From: Enterococcus malodoratus ATCC 43197
Lineage (GTDB): Bacteria; Bacillota; Bacilli; Lactobacillales; Enterococcaceae
NCBI RefSeq assembly: GCF_000407185.1
Contig: NZ_KE136481.1
Location: forward strand, 907,636-971,635
Direction: 5' to 3'
DNA length: 64,000 bases
Positions 37,532 through 46,089 of the stretch are shown in pieces; position 1 is the first letter of the stretch; every line of letters begins with the position of its first letter. The position numbers and the translations under genes were made by a program. Under the pieces are notes generated by a model. The model had not been told where the DNA came from and did no database searches. It saw only the letters and a program-made list of their open reading frames with translations.

Positions 37532-38097
37532 TAAATTTTGCTGTAAACCGATTCAAGATACTCCTGACGTTCTTCATCCGTTAGGTTTTTCACTGAACCC
37601 AAATGATGCCAAGTAATATTCCGCATGCCAATATCTTCTAGCGTTGTCGTAAGCTGGTGCTTATAACTGCGGGTACAGCGTTTTTCCAAGCCCTCTGTCG
37701 GTTGGTCGGAGGTGGTGAAGACAACGACTGAATCAACTGATAACAACGGTTGAATCCCGTTTCCACCGTCGAAAAAAGCGAATTCATTTAACAATACTTT
37801 ATCAAGAAAGCCCTTTAAGCTTGCCGGTGAGCTATACCACCAAATTGGGAATATCAATACTAGCTGTGACGTTTCCCGCAACAAATTCATGTAATGCAAT
37901 ACTAAAGGATCTAACACCGACCCACTTTGGTACCCAGCCAACTCTTCTTCACACATGACTGGATTAAAGCCGTCTTTATTGAGATCAATTACCTGATAAA
38001 TCTTCTGATCTTGTTCCAACCCCGCAACCAGTTTGTTCAGCACACCATGATTAAAACTTTCCTTCCACGGATGATCAATAATCAATGTTGTTGTCAT
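37531..38097 (-). CDS. NAD(P)H:quinone oxidoreductase, flavodoxin-like fold
   Basis: A 188-aa flavoprotein of the flavodoxin-2 (NQO/KefF/MdaB-like) family. Visible features are the N-terminal phosphate-binding start TTTLIIDHPWKESFNHGVLNKL, the FPIWWYSSPASLKGFLDKVL block that packs the flavin, and FTTSDQPTEG. It reduces quinones or similar electrophiles by two electrons. Monocistronic with AGGAGGATG at the start. Substrate not predictable. Confidence 0.85.
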   Translation of the reverse strand: MTTTLIIDHPWKESFNHGVLNKLVAGLEQDQKIYQVIDLNKDGFNPVMCEEELAGYQSGSVLDPLVLHYMNLLRETSQLVLIFPIWWYSSPASLKGFLDKVLLNEFAFFDGGNGIQPLLSVDSVVVFTTSDQPTEGLEKRCTRSYKHQLTTTLEDIGMRNITWHHLGSVKNLTDEERQEYLESVYSKI

Positions 38098-38315
38098 TTC
38101 ATCCTCCTCTTTACCCTTTTTATCAAAAATAGCACAAATTCATTGCATTTAGATTTCAGTTTGATTTCAAACAAGCTAAGAACATGATAAAGTTAAGTTA
38201 TCTTTCTTTAAGAAGAATACTTTTGCCCTTCTCAATTTTTCCGAGTAATAGCTAGAACTCTTACCACTTTCTTGATCGTAGAATCATTATCTTATCATGA
38301 ATAAGGAGCGAATAT

Positions 38316-38843
38316 ATGCATTATATTCCTAACATATTAACAACTTTTCGTATCTTGGCCTCACTATTGATTCTTTTTCTTTCAGACGATCTGTTCTTCC
38401 CTTTGTACCTTTTTGCGGGCTTGACCGACATCATTGATGGCTGGATCGCGCGTAAAATGAATTGGACGAGCGCTTTTGGGACATTACTAGATAGTATCGC
38501 AGATTTGATCTTCTTTATTGTGGTCGTCATAAAAATCATTCTGACAATTACGCTGCCCGCATTTCTTCTTTGGGGCGCATTGGTCGTCGTCATCATTCGC
38601 TGTGTCACGTATTTGATCGGTTATTTTCGCTTCCATCAATTTGCTAGTTTGCATACCTATTTGAATAAGCTGACTGGTTTATTGCTCTTTTTGTCTCCGA
38701 TAATCTTACGCGTTCTCCCAATTAACGCGTTTGGAATCATTCTTTTGATCTGCGGTATTTTATCTGCTATCGAAGAATGTCTGATCGTAGCTGTCACTCA
38801 AAAGCTGGATAAAAACGTGAAAACTTTTTTTGATAAAAATTAA
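38316..38843 (+). CDS. CDP-alcohol phosphatidyltransferase family protein
   Basis: A 175-aa membrane enzyme with the family signature DG-x2-AR-x8-G-x3-D-x3-D read as DGWIARKMNWTSAFGTLLDSIAD (about residues 42-64) and about five hydrophobic segments. Members make phosphatidylglycerophosphate or related lipids. The sequence is not close enough to the main PgsA to name, and it is likely a second, accessory synthase. Monocistronic with AAGGAG upstream. Confidence 0.85.
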   Translation: MHYIPNILTTFRILASLLILFLSDDLFFPLYLFAGLTDIIDGWIARKMNWTSAFGTLLDSIADLIFFIVVVIKIILTITLPAFLLWGALVVVIIRCVTYLIGYFRFHQFASLHTYLNKLTGLLLFLSPIILRVLPINAFGIILLICGILSAIEECLIVAVTQKLDKNVKTFFDKN

Positions 38844-38939
38844 ACTGTCTCATTGCAGGATATTTTTATCCTAGGTAAACTAATACTAGGAACGACACGT
38901 GTCATGTCTCTCTTATTAAAAAATTAGGAGGTGGCCCTC

Positions 38940-39416
38940 ATGGCCAACGAGGATCAAAAAGATTTCAACGCGATGATGAACGAAGATAAAGGAATGCCAA
39001 AAATGCAAATCGTGACCGATGAAGCAACGATCAAGCGTTACGGCGGAACAAAAATGTACTTCGCGCCCCCATTAGATTACAACGAGATCATGAAAAGAAT
39101 CCCTTACGGAAAGATCATCACAACTAGCGCGATCAGAGACTACTTAGCCAAACAGAATGATGGTGATTTTACCGAACCGATCACTGCTGGTGCCTTCATC
39201 TCAATTGCTGCTTGGGCCAGTGAACAACGCGACACGGACTTGACTCCCTACTGGCGAACCCTAAAGGCTAAAGGAGAAATCAATCCGAAATTCCCCGGTG
39301 GCGTGGACGCTCAAATTGAGAAACTCGAAGCGGAAGGACACACAGTCGTTTGTCGAGGAAGAAAAATTTTCCGTTATTATGTTGAAAACTTTGAAGAAGC
39401 CATGTATGAGCTATAG
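38940..39416 (+). CDS. Alkyltransferase-like (MGMT-fold) DNA-binding protein lacking the active cysteine
   Basis: A 158-aa protein with the DNA-binding fold of O6-methylguanine-DNA methyltransferase (PYGKIITTSAIRDYLAKQ, then ITAGAFISIAAWA). Where the suicidal PCHR motif would fall the sequence reads PYWR, so methyl transfer is not expected; alkyltransferase-like proteins instead flag lesions for nucleotide excision repair. AGGAGGTG (38926-38933) selects ATG 38940 over the GTG at 38931 inside that ribosome site. Role inferred from fold only. Confidence 0.7.
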   Translation: MANEDQKDFNAMMNEDKGMPKMQIVTDEATIKRYGGTKMYFAPPLDYNEIMKRIPYGKIITTSAIRDYLAKQNDGDFTEPITAGAFISIAAWASEQRDTDLTPYWRTLKAKGEINPKFPGGVDAQIEKLEAEGHTVVCRGRKIFRYYVENFEEAMYEL

Positions 39417-39446
39417 CCGTTTTCTTTTCGAAAACGGTTTTTTTTA
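39417..39446 (+). terminator. Intrinsic terminator
   Basis: Stem CCGTTTTC/GAAAACGG with loop TTTTC-like followed by eight T, directly after the alkyltransferase-like gene. Confidence 0.85.
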
Positions 39447-39646
39447 TTGTATTTTTTTGTTCACTTTTTTTAACATATTTCCTACGATCCAAGCCCTCAA
39501 AGGCTTCTAGCCGCTTGGTCTTATAGTGCATATTTTTATTATATATTTTTACTCTGGGATTCGATAAACTTATTGGTAGGATAGGATTCTTGTGGGATTC
39601 ATTTAGTTAACAAACCCACATAAAATATTCGAACAGGAGGAAGACG

Positions 39647-40861
39647 ATGGAGATTAGTGAACACACGCTCGCAGATTATTTGCTGAAGCGAACCGCTCTT
39701 TTTAACTCAACTAGTCCCCTCACCGTAACGGCTCTTTGCAACGAAAAAGACAAATACGTTGATGGCTACTTAAATTATCTTTACACCCTTAAACAGGGCA
39801 ATCAAACATACATCGTTAAGCATTCGAAAAAAACGATTTCCAGTGGAATCTCGCTGGCTCCGATCGATCCTAAACGGAATTATTTAGAGTACATGACCTA
39901 TCAGCTGCGGGCTGGTTTAGCTCCTCAGATGGTCCCAGAAACGTATTTTGCAGATCCTGCTGCGCATCTTTTTATCATGGAGGATCTTTCATACCTGACT
40001 GTTTTGCGTTTCGCGCTCTGCCGCGGAGAACAATTTCCGCGCTTAGGAAAGCAAGTCGGTGAATATCTCGCGCGAACGCACCTAGCAACATCAAAAATGA
40101 AATTATCGGCCGACTACTGGTACGCGTTGAAGAATTATTTCAAGAATTCGGATATGCGAGTAATTATCACCGATTTCATTTTGAAACCGCCGCCTAGAAA
40201 TAATACTCAGAAGACCGCCTATCAAGAAGCAACACTAGATATTCTAGCGGCCATTTTGGAGGATGTCGAAGTGAAAAATGATTGGGAGACATTGATTGAA
40301 CGGATTTCCAGCGAGGATGACTGTTTGATTCATGGTGATTTCCATTCTTCCAATGTTTTCGTCTCACAAACCTCCTTTAAAGTAATCGATATGGAATACA
40401 CCATGACAGGACCTTTTTCCTATGATATCGGCTATTTTTTGGCAAATATTCTTTCTCAGTATGCGGGATTCAGTATCAGGGGCGATGCTACGATGTGCTC
40501 TTTCCTGCTGCAGGTCATCAAGGACGTTTATAAAACGTATTTCGCTTATTTTTCTGACCATGCCGCGGGCATTCAGCAGGAACGCTTCGTAGAAATCTTC
40601 CAAGATTCGCTTGGTTACTTAGCGATGGCCAATATTAATCGAATCGCCAATTTAGGCGAATTTCCGGATTTTGACAGTTTGGGCGATCCTCAAGCAATCT
40701 TTTTAGCCAAAGGACTTTCCATGATGCTGGCGCAAACCTTGCTACAAAAAAGAAAACAGTTAGAAACAACTGAAGAAGTCTGCGAATTGATTCAGTGGAC
40801 TCGAAACAAATTTTTCCATCAATTAATGCCTAACAATGAAAACGCTCTTATTTTAGTTTAA
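39647..40861 (+). CDS. Methylthioribose-kinase-like sugar kinase at the head of the pduS-pduT operon
   Basis: A 404-aa kinase of the APH/choline-kinase fold, most like S-methyl-5-thioribose kinase (MtnK). It shows FIMEDLSYLTVLRFALCRGEQFPRLGKQVGEYLARTH, the catalytic loop LIHGDFHSSNVFV (Asp and Asn) and the metal-binding Asp in VIDMEY followed by GPFSYDIGYFLANIL. AGGAGG precedes the ATG and pduS follows after only 17 bp, so it is co-transcribed with microcompartment genes. It is not the GHMP kinase PduX. Likely substrates are 5-methylthioribose, 5-deoxyribose or another small pentose; no phosphate isomerase or aldolase is nearby. Confidence 0.8.
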   Translation: MEISEHTLADYLLKRTALFNSTSPLTVTALCNEKDKYVDGYLNYLYTLKQGNQTYIVKHSKKTISSGISLAPIDPKRNYLEYMTYQLRAGLAPQMVPETYFADPAAHLFIMEDLSYLTVLRFALCRGEQFPRLGKQVGEYLARTHLATSKMKLSADYWYALKNYFKNSDMRVIITDFILKPPPRNNTQKTAYQEATLDILAAILEDVEVKNDWETLIERISSEDDCLIHGDFHSSNVFVSQTSFKVIDMEYTMTGPFSYDIGYFLANILSQYAGFSIRGDATMCSFLLQVIKDVYKTYFAYFSDHAAGIQQERFVEIFQDSLGYLAMANINRIANLGEFPDFDSLGDPQAIFLAKGLSMMLAQTLLQKRKQLETTEEVCELIQWTRNKFFHQLMPNNENALILV

Positions 40862-40878
40862 AGAAATGAGGAACGAAT

Positions 40879-42228
40879 ATGCTATTGGAACAAATCACTT
40901 CCGCCGGTATCGTAGGCTGCGGCGGAGCGGGCTTTCCTACTGCTGTCAAATACAATACGAAAACGGAGTATTTTATTATCAATGCAGCGGAATGTGAGCC
41001 CCTCTTGAAAACAGACCATTACGTGATGAACCACTTCGCAAAAGAGTGTGTTCAAGCCATCGCAGCGGTTGGCAAACTCTTAGAAGCGAAACAGATTGTG
41101 ATTGCCACCAAAGGGCATTACACGAAGGAAATCAATGCATTAGAACAGGCGATTCAGGAACAAAAAGTTCCCGTCTCCGTCTTCAAAATGAATAATTTTT
41201 ATCCGGCGGGCGATGAACAGATCATGGTCTTTGAGGTTACTGGACGAACCGTACCGCCTGGGGGAATCCCGATCGAAGTCGGCTGTGTGATTTCGAATAT
41301 CGCTACTATGCTTAATATTTATCACGCTCAACAGGGGGAAAACGTCACTCATAAGCTGTTGACCATCACTGGTGCAGTCAAAGAACCAAAGATCTTGGAA
41401 GTTCCGATCGGTACCTCCTTTGACGACTGTTTGGCATTAGCTGGCGGAGCAACGATTGATGACTTCATGTTTATCAACGGCGGACCGATGATGGGTAAAA
41501 CTGGTACTCAGGATGAATTTCCACAACAAGTCGTTACCAAAACGACTTCCGGCATCATTATTATGGAAAAACGCGATTTTATTTACGAATTGCTGGAAAA
41601 AGAAATTCCGCAAATGATTAATAAGGCTCGCTCCTCCTGTATTCAATGTCGTTTATGCACGGAACTTTGTCCGCGTTACCAAATCGGCCATCCAATTCAT
41701 CCCCATCGCGTGATGCGCCATTTGACCATCACCGAGATACCAGATGATATTGATGACGATCCGATCTGGAGAGAAGCGCTCCTTTGCTGTGAATGCGGCA
41801 TTTGCGAAACGATCGCTTGTCCGATGGGGCTTTTACCACGGCAAGTCAATAAATATGTAAAGCAGCGTTTAGCCGAAAAAGGGATTCGCTACCAGAAAAA
41901 TGATCAGCCGCTCACACCAACTTTGATGCGTGAATACCAGCAAGTCCCGCCAGTAAAAATTTTACTGAAGGATGGTTTGAAACAATATGCCGATCTAAAA
42001 GTAGAAGATCTGCTGAAACATGAATCAACTACCGTAAATATTCCGCTGAAAATGCATATTGGCGCTCCTTGCGAGCCGGTGATCCAAGTAGGCGATCATG
42101 TCAAAGCAGGCGATTTAATCGGTAGAAAACCTGAAAAGGCTCTAGGCGCGGATGTTCATGCCAGTATTGATGGCATGGTGACTGCGGTATCCGCCAGCAT
42201 TACAATTGAAAGAAGGGACAACCAATGA
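40879..42228 (+). CDS. pduS: PduS, cobalamin reductase / RnfC-like electron-transfer protein
   Basis: A 449-aa flavin iron-sulphur protein that passes electrons from NADH, proposed to reduce cobalamin for PduO. An N-terminal glycine-rich NADH/FMN loop (GCGGAGFPTAVKYNT), two ferredoxin-type clusters with Cys254/257/260/264 (CIQCRLCTELCP) and Cys303/304/306/309/314 (CCECGICETIACP), and a C-terminal barrel-sandwich domain (GDHVKAGDLIG) match RnfC-like PduS. It overlaps pduT by ATGA. In the microcompartment it is expected to contact shell protein PduT. Confidence 0.93.
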   Translation: MLLEQITSAGIVGCGGAGFPTAVKYNTKTEYFIINAAECEPLLKTDHYVMNHFAKECVQAIAAVGKLLEAKQIVIATKGHYTKEINALEQAIQEQKVPVSVFKMNNFYPAGDEQIMVFEVTGRTVPPGGIPIEVGCVISNIATMLNIYHAQQGENVTHKLLTITGAVKEPKILEVPIGTSFDDCLALAGGATIDDFMFINGGPMMGKTGTQDEFPQQVVTKTTSGIIIMEKRDFIYELLEKEIPQMINKARSSCIQCRLCTELCPRYQIGHPIHPHRVMRHLTITEIPDDIDDDPIWREALLCCECGICETIACPMGLLPRQVNKYVKQRLAEKGIRYQKNDQPLTPTLMREYQQVPPVKILLKDGLKQYADLKVEDLLKHESTTVNIPLKMHIGAPCEPVIQVGDHVKAGDLIGRKPEKALGADVHASIDGMVTAVSASITIERRDNQ

Positions 42229-42782
42229 AACTAATGGATACTATCGGATTTTTAGAATTGAACAGTATCGCTAAAGGAATCGAGGTCGTGGACTACATGT
42301 TAAAAGCAGCCGACGCAACCTTGATTATGGCGCGAGCCAGTTGTCCTGGAAAATACTATATTATGATCAGCGGACAAGTTGCAGCGATCGAACGCTCCAT
42401 GGAAGTCGGTGTTGAAATGGGCGGCCGATACGTCGTCGGTGAATTATTGATTCCCCGAATTAACCCATCTGTGATTCAAGCCATCAACATGGCAAAGGTG
42501 CCAGAAAATATTCGAGCAGTCGGCGTACTGGAATATTATTCGGCAACCGGTTCGATTATTGCCGCAGATTTTGCCGTCAAAGCGGCGGATGTAGAGCTTT
42601 TAGCGATTCAGCTTGGGACAGGAATTGCCGGAAAATCATTTGTCGTATTGACTGGCGATGTTGCCGCAGTGAAAGCCGCTGTCGAAGCTGGAACACAAGG
42701 CGCCAAGGATCAAGCGATGCTCATTAACAAGATCGTCTTATCTAACCCGCGTCCAGAATTAATCGATAGCCTTATACAATAA
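42225..42782 (+). CDS. pduT: PduT, tandem-BMC shell protein with Fe-S pore
   Basis: A 185-aa shell protein with two BMC domains (about 1-90 and 95-180), forming pseudohexameric trimers. The first domain carries Cys40 in RASCPGK at the pore loop; in characterised PduT three such Cys bind a 4Fe-4S cluster, thought to move electrons through the shell. Translationally coupled to pduS by a 4-nt overlap. Last gene of the plus-strand operon before a strong terminator. Confidence 0.94.
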   Translation: MKLMDTIGFLELNSIAKGIEVVDYMLKAADATLIMARASCPGKYYIMISGQVAAIERSMEVGVEMGGRYVVGELLIPRINPSVIQAINMAKVPENIRAVGVLEYYSATGSIIAADFAVKAADVELLAIQLGTGIAGKSFVVLTGDVAAVKAAVEAGTQGAKDQAMLINKIVLSNPRPELIDSLIQ

Positions 42783-42832
42783 AAAAAGATGCCATGGATT
42801 TAGTTAAATCAATCCATGGCATCTTTCTATTA
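42783..42832. terminator. Bidirectional intrinsic terminator between pduT and pduW
   Basis: A 16-bp perfect stem AAAGATGCCATGGATT/AATCCATGGCATCTTT (42785-42800 with 42811-42826) with flanking A and T runs at the meeting point of the two pdu transcription units. Confidence 0.9.
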
Positions 42833-42833
42833 A

Positions 42834-44018
42834 TTAAATCAAATGAAACGTATCTCTGACAATCATCAGCTCCTCGTTCGTTTCAACGACTAATACTTCA
42901 ACCGAAGAAGCAGCCGAACTAATTCTTCTGCTGTTTTTCTGATTCTGGTCTTGATCGATCGCAATACCAAAGAAGGTTAAATCCTGACAAATCATCTCGC
43001 GGATAACCGCTGAGTTTTCTCCAATCCCAGCAGTAAAAATCAGGACATCAACCCCATCAAGCTCCGCAGCATAAGCGCCAATCGTTTGTTTGACTCGACC
43101 TGCAAACATATCAAGCGCCAATTTTGCTCTTTCATTACCCTTTTCTGCTTCGCTAATAATATCTCGCGTATCACTGCTGAAATCAGTAACACCCTTGAAG
43201 CCGGATTCAGCATTCATCAACTTATCCATATCACTGGCTGAAAGATTCTTCTCATTTTGTAAAAATGGAATGATCGAAGGATCAATGTCCCCACAGCGCG
43301 TCCCCATCATAAGACCTGCTAACGGTGTGAATCCCATAGAAGTAATCACCGATTTTCCGTCTTTGATTCCACAAATACTCGCACCATTTCCCAAATGACA
43401 AGAAATAATTTTCATCGACTCAATTGGTTTTTCTAAATAATTTGCCGCTTCGGCAGCGACAAATTGATGGCTCGTCCCATGAAAGCCGTAACGCCTTACG
43501 CTGTCTTCTTCATAAAAGCGATATGGCAGCGGATAGACATAATTCTTGGCTTCCATCGTTTGATGAAAAGAAGTATCAAAAACCGCCACCTGCGGACAAT
43601 CTGGTAAATCCTTTTGTAATGCTTCAATCCCTACAACGTTCACAGGATTATGCAAAGGAGCCAGTTTTCCTAGATCTTTGATTTTTTGTAATGCGCACGA
43701 ATCAACTAAGCTGGATGTTTTGAAATCTTCGCCGCCATGAGCCACTCGATGACCGACACCTGAAAGCTCGTCCAAGCTGGTTAAGACCTTTCTTTCAAGC
43801 AAGAAGTGCAGCAGAAAATTAATTGCTTCCTCATGCGATTTTCCCTTAACCGACGTTTTTACCTTCGCATCTTTTATCGAGTAAGAAAAAATCATCTCAT
43901 CTTCCAAACCAATTCGTTCAAATAATCCTTTTACTAACAGTACTTCCTCTGGCATTTCGAATAATTGAAATTTCAACGAGGAACTGCCGGCATTAATTGA
44001 CATAATTTTACTCGCCAT
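42834..44018 (-). CDS. pduW: Acetate/propionate kinase of the pdu operon (PduW-like)
   Basis: A 394-aa acyl phosphate kinase that would make ATP and propionate from propionyl phosphate. The ackA signatures are [14 protein letters not shown] at the N-terminus, [32 protein letters not shown] and FTAGIGENS. It differs clearly from the housekeeping acetate kinase at 60779-61975 and sits at the 3' end of the pdu run after pduF, as in Listeria. Substrate preference is inferred from context. Confidence 0.9.
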   Translation of the reverse strand: MASKIMSINAGSSSLKFQLFEMPEEVLLVKGLFERIGLEDEMIFSYSIKDAKVKTSVKGKSHEEAINFLLHFLLERKVLTSLDELSGVGHRVAHGGEDFKTSSLVDSCALQKIKDLGKLAPLHNPVNVVGIEALQKDLPDCPQVAVFDTSFHQTMEAKNYVYPLPYRFYEEDSVRRYGFHGTSHQFVAAEAANYLEKPIESMKIISCHLGNGASICGIKDGKSVITSMGFTPLAGLMMGTRCGDIDPSIIPFLQNEKNLSASDMDKLMNAESGFKGVTDFSSDTRDIISEAEKGNERAKLALDMFAGRVKQTIGAYAAELDGVDVLIFTAGIGENSAVIREMICQDLTFFGIAIDQDQNQKNSRRISSAASSVEVLVVETNEELMIVRDTFHLI

Positions 44019-44033
44019 ATTTTCCTCCCTTAT

Positions 44034-44090
44034 GACAGCAAAGTCGCCATCGTTTCTTCAAACGTCAGGCGACCTTGCTGTGATATTTTT
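44034..44090 (-). other. Hairpin between pduF and pduW
   Basis: CAGCAAGGTCGCC and GGCGACTTTGCTG pair over 13 positions (one G-U on the minus strand) with a 19-nt loop. No T-run follows on the minus strand, so it may modulate or process the pduF-pduW mRNA rather than end it. Confidence 0.5.
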
Positions 44091-44807
44091 TTATCCTAAA
44101 CCTTTTACTAATAAGGTCGCAATACAAGCACCAATGATCGGGCCGACAATCGGAATCCATGCGTAGCCCCAATTGGCATCGCCCTTGTTAGGGATCGGCA
44201 TCAACGCATACATCAATCGCGGACCAAAGTCACGACAAGGGTTGATCGCATAACCGGTAGTTGAACCTAGGGACAACCCGATCCCAATCAAAACAAATAC
44301 CAGCATTAACGGTTGCAAGCCTGGTGGAATATCGGCCGGCATTAATTGGATCGCTAATACGAAGAAACAAGTTGCAATAATTTCACTAACTAAGTTTAAT
44401 GCTGTGCTTGGAATTGCTGGTCCAGTAGCAAAAATCCCAACGCTGTTGCCTTCTTCTACAGTCGTATGCTGGAAATGCGGCCAGAAATGAATCGCAGCAA
44501 TCAGTGCTCCGATAAATGCGCCGGCAACTTGAGCCAGAATAAACGGAGCGACTTGCCCCCACTCAAAGGAACCCGCAACGGCAAAACCAATTGTTACTGC
44601 TGGATTCAAATGACCCGGCGAACCAAAATGCCCGCTTGCTAAAACACCCAGCATAACTGCGACACCCCAGCCCACGGCAATATATAACCAACTGGCGCCT
44701 ACACCTTTTGCTAAAGTACCTTTTAGATTGACTGAGCAACCAACACCTGAACCAAAAAGAATTAGAACAATCGTACCAAAAAATTCACCAAATACAGGAC
44801 TATTCAT
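44091..44807 (-). CDS. pduF: Aquaglyceroporin, propanediol diffusion facilitator
   Basis: A 238-aa MIP-family channel with six membrane helices. The first half-helix motif is the normal NPA (HLNPAVTIG); the second reads NPC (GYAINPCRDFGPR) where NPA is usual. The Arg and Asp following it are the glycerol-facilitator type, so glycerol or 1,2-propanediol is the likely solute. It is separated from pduQ by 148 bp that hold a candidate promoter, so it can be expressed apart from the main operon. Confidence 0.88.
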   Translation of the reverse strand: MNSPVFGEFFGTIVLILFGSGVGCSVNLKGTLAKGVGASWLYIAVGWGVAVMLGVLASGHFGSPGHLNPAVTIGFAVAGSFEWGQVAPFILAQVAGAFIGALIAAIHFWPHFQHTTVEEGNSVGIFATGPAIPSTALNLVSEIIATCFFVLAIQLMPADIPPGLQPLMLVFVLIGIGLSLGSTTGYAINPCRDFGPRLMYALMPIPNKGDANWGYAWIPIVGPIIGACIATLLVKGLG

Positions 44808-44881
44808 TATGAGACCTCCTTATTCTTTTTAATGTCTTTATTTTTCTTGCAGAAAAACAAATGCGACTTTCGTGACATCCT

Positions 44882-44947
44882 CCTGACAATTTACCTATCT
44901 ATATTATAATAGTTTTCTCACATCGAAAGTTGCAAAATATTGTCAGG
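44882..44947 (-). promoter_or_regulatory. Promoter of pduF flanked by a 9-bp inverted repeat
   Basis: On the minus strand TTGCAA (44930-44935), an 18-nt spacer and TATTAT (44906-44911, overlapping TATAAT) form a promoter. It is bracketed by perfect inverted arms CCTGACAAT (44939-44947) and ATTGTCAGG (44882-44890), which look like paired operator half-sites, one just upstream of -35 and one just downstream of the start point. Confidence 0.5.
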
Positions 44948-44955
44948 AAAAATGA

Positions 44956-46074
44956 TTATTTTATTATGTTTCGATAAATATCTTTTATTTCTTCGACTGA
45001 AAACTGAATCGGATTGGTCTTAAATGTCGTATCATTTAATGCGTTGTTTGCGATGACCTCTTCGGCTAGCAAGGCTGCCTCTTCTTGAATTCCAAAGCTA
45101 TTCAGCTTGATCGGTGCCTTGCACTCGATTGCCAATTGCTGAACAGCTTGAGACAGATTTGAAACAGCTAAATGATCGGGCAAACTCGGTGGGCAAATGC
45201 CCAGTTTACGTGAAATTCGCGCGTAATTTCTTCTGGTCTCTTTATTCTTGCTGTTTGCTTCAATCACATAAGGAAGCAGCATAGAATTCGCCAAACCATG
45301 AGGAACTTTAAAATTCGCCCCTACCTGATGCGCAATCGCGTGACAGACACCCAAACCTGCTGCATCAAAGGCTAAACCTGCTAGAGTCGACGCTTCATGC
45401 ATTTGAACACGCGCGTCTAACTCCATCCCCTGATTCACACAAGTTGGTAAAAACTGAAAGACCAATTCTGTCGCCTTCTCAGCCAAAGCATTTGTATAAT
45501 TGGTTCGATTGGTCGAAGCTAAGGATTCCAGCGCATGAGTTAATACATCCAGCCCGCTAAATGCTGTAACAGATGGCGGGCTAGACATGACTAGACTTGC
45601 GTCTAAGATGGCCTCGTGAGGAATAATCGCTTCATGAAAAATCGGATACTTTATTTTGTTTTGTGTATCCGTGATAACCGAAGCGCTAGTTACTTCCGAT
45701 CCAGTCCCACTGGTAGTTGGTATCGCAACAAACCGCTTCACTTTATTGCCGGTCGTTCGTTTATAAAAGAACAGCATCGCTTTAGCTGTATCAATCGCAG
45801 AACCTCCGCCAACTGCGATGACCACAGTTGGTTGAATTTTAGTCATTCTCTCGATCCCTTCTACTACGGTTTCGATTGGAGGATCTGGGATAATATCAGA
45901 AAAAATCTCAACACTATTTGTTCGTTTTACATAACCTAAAATTCTCTTTAAACTATCAGACTCCGCTAAATAAGGATCACATACAAAACAGAGATTTTCT
46001 TTTTCAAATTGCTGCAGCCGCTCTAGACTGGCAAATCCAGAATAAATTTCTGGTTTCATTGCCCATTTTTTCAA
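44956..46074 (-). CDS. pduQ: PduQ, iron-dependent propanol dehydrogenase
   Basis: A 372-aa group III (iron) alcohol dehydrogenase that reduces propionaldehyde to 1-propanol and regenerates NAD+ inside the compartment. Visible are the nucleotide loop VVIAVGGGSAIDTAKAM, IPTTSGTGSEVTSASVI, and the metal-binding region SGLDVLTHALES to CHAIAHQVGANFKVPHGLANSMLLP. Its start lies 15 bp after pduP. Length is normal for PduQ (about 370). Confidence 0.93.
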   Translation of the reverse strand: MKKWAMKPEIYSGFASLERLQQFEKENLCFVCDPYLAESDSLKRILGYVKRTNSVEIFSDIIPDPPIETVVEGIERMTKIQPTVVIAVGGGSAIDTAKAMLFFYKRTTGNKVKRFVAIPTTSGTGSEVTSASVITDTQNKIKYPIFHEAIIPHEAILDASLVMSSPPSVTAFSGLDVLTHALESLASTNRTNYTNALAEKATELVFQFLPTCVNQGMELDARVQMHEASTLAGLAFDAAGLGVCHAIAHQVGANFKVPHGLANSMLLPYVIEANSKNKETRRNYARISRKLGICPPSLPDHLAVSNLSQAVQQLAIECKAPIKLNSFGIQEEAALLAEEVIANNALNDTTFKTNPIQFSVEEIKDIYRNIIK

Positions 46075-46089
46075 AGAAAAGCCCCCTTT

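Noticed and set aside
44807-44878. 23-codon leader ORF ending in TAATG overlap with pduF
   Set aside because: The ribosome site AGGAGG touches its ATG with no spacer, and the stop overlap may be chance; composition is Lys-rich as expected from AT-rich DNA.
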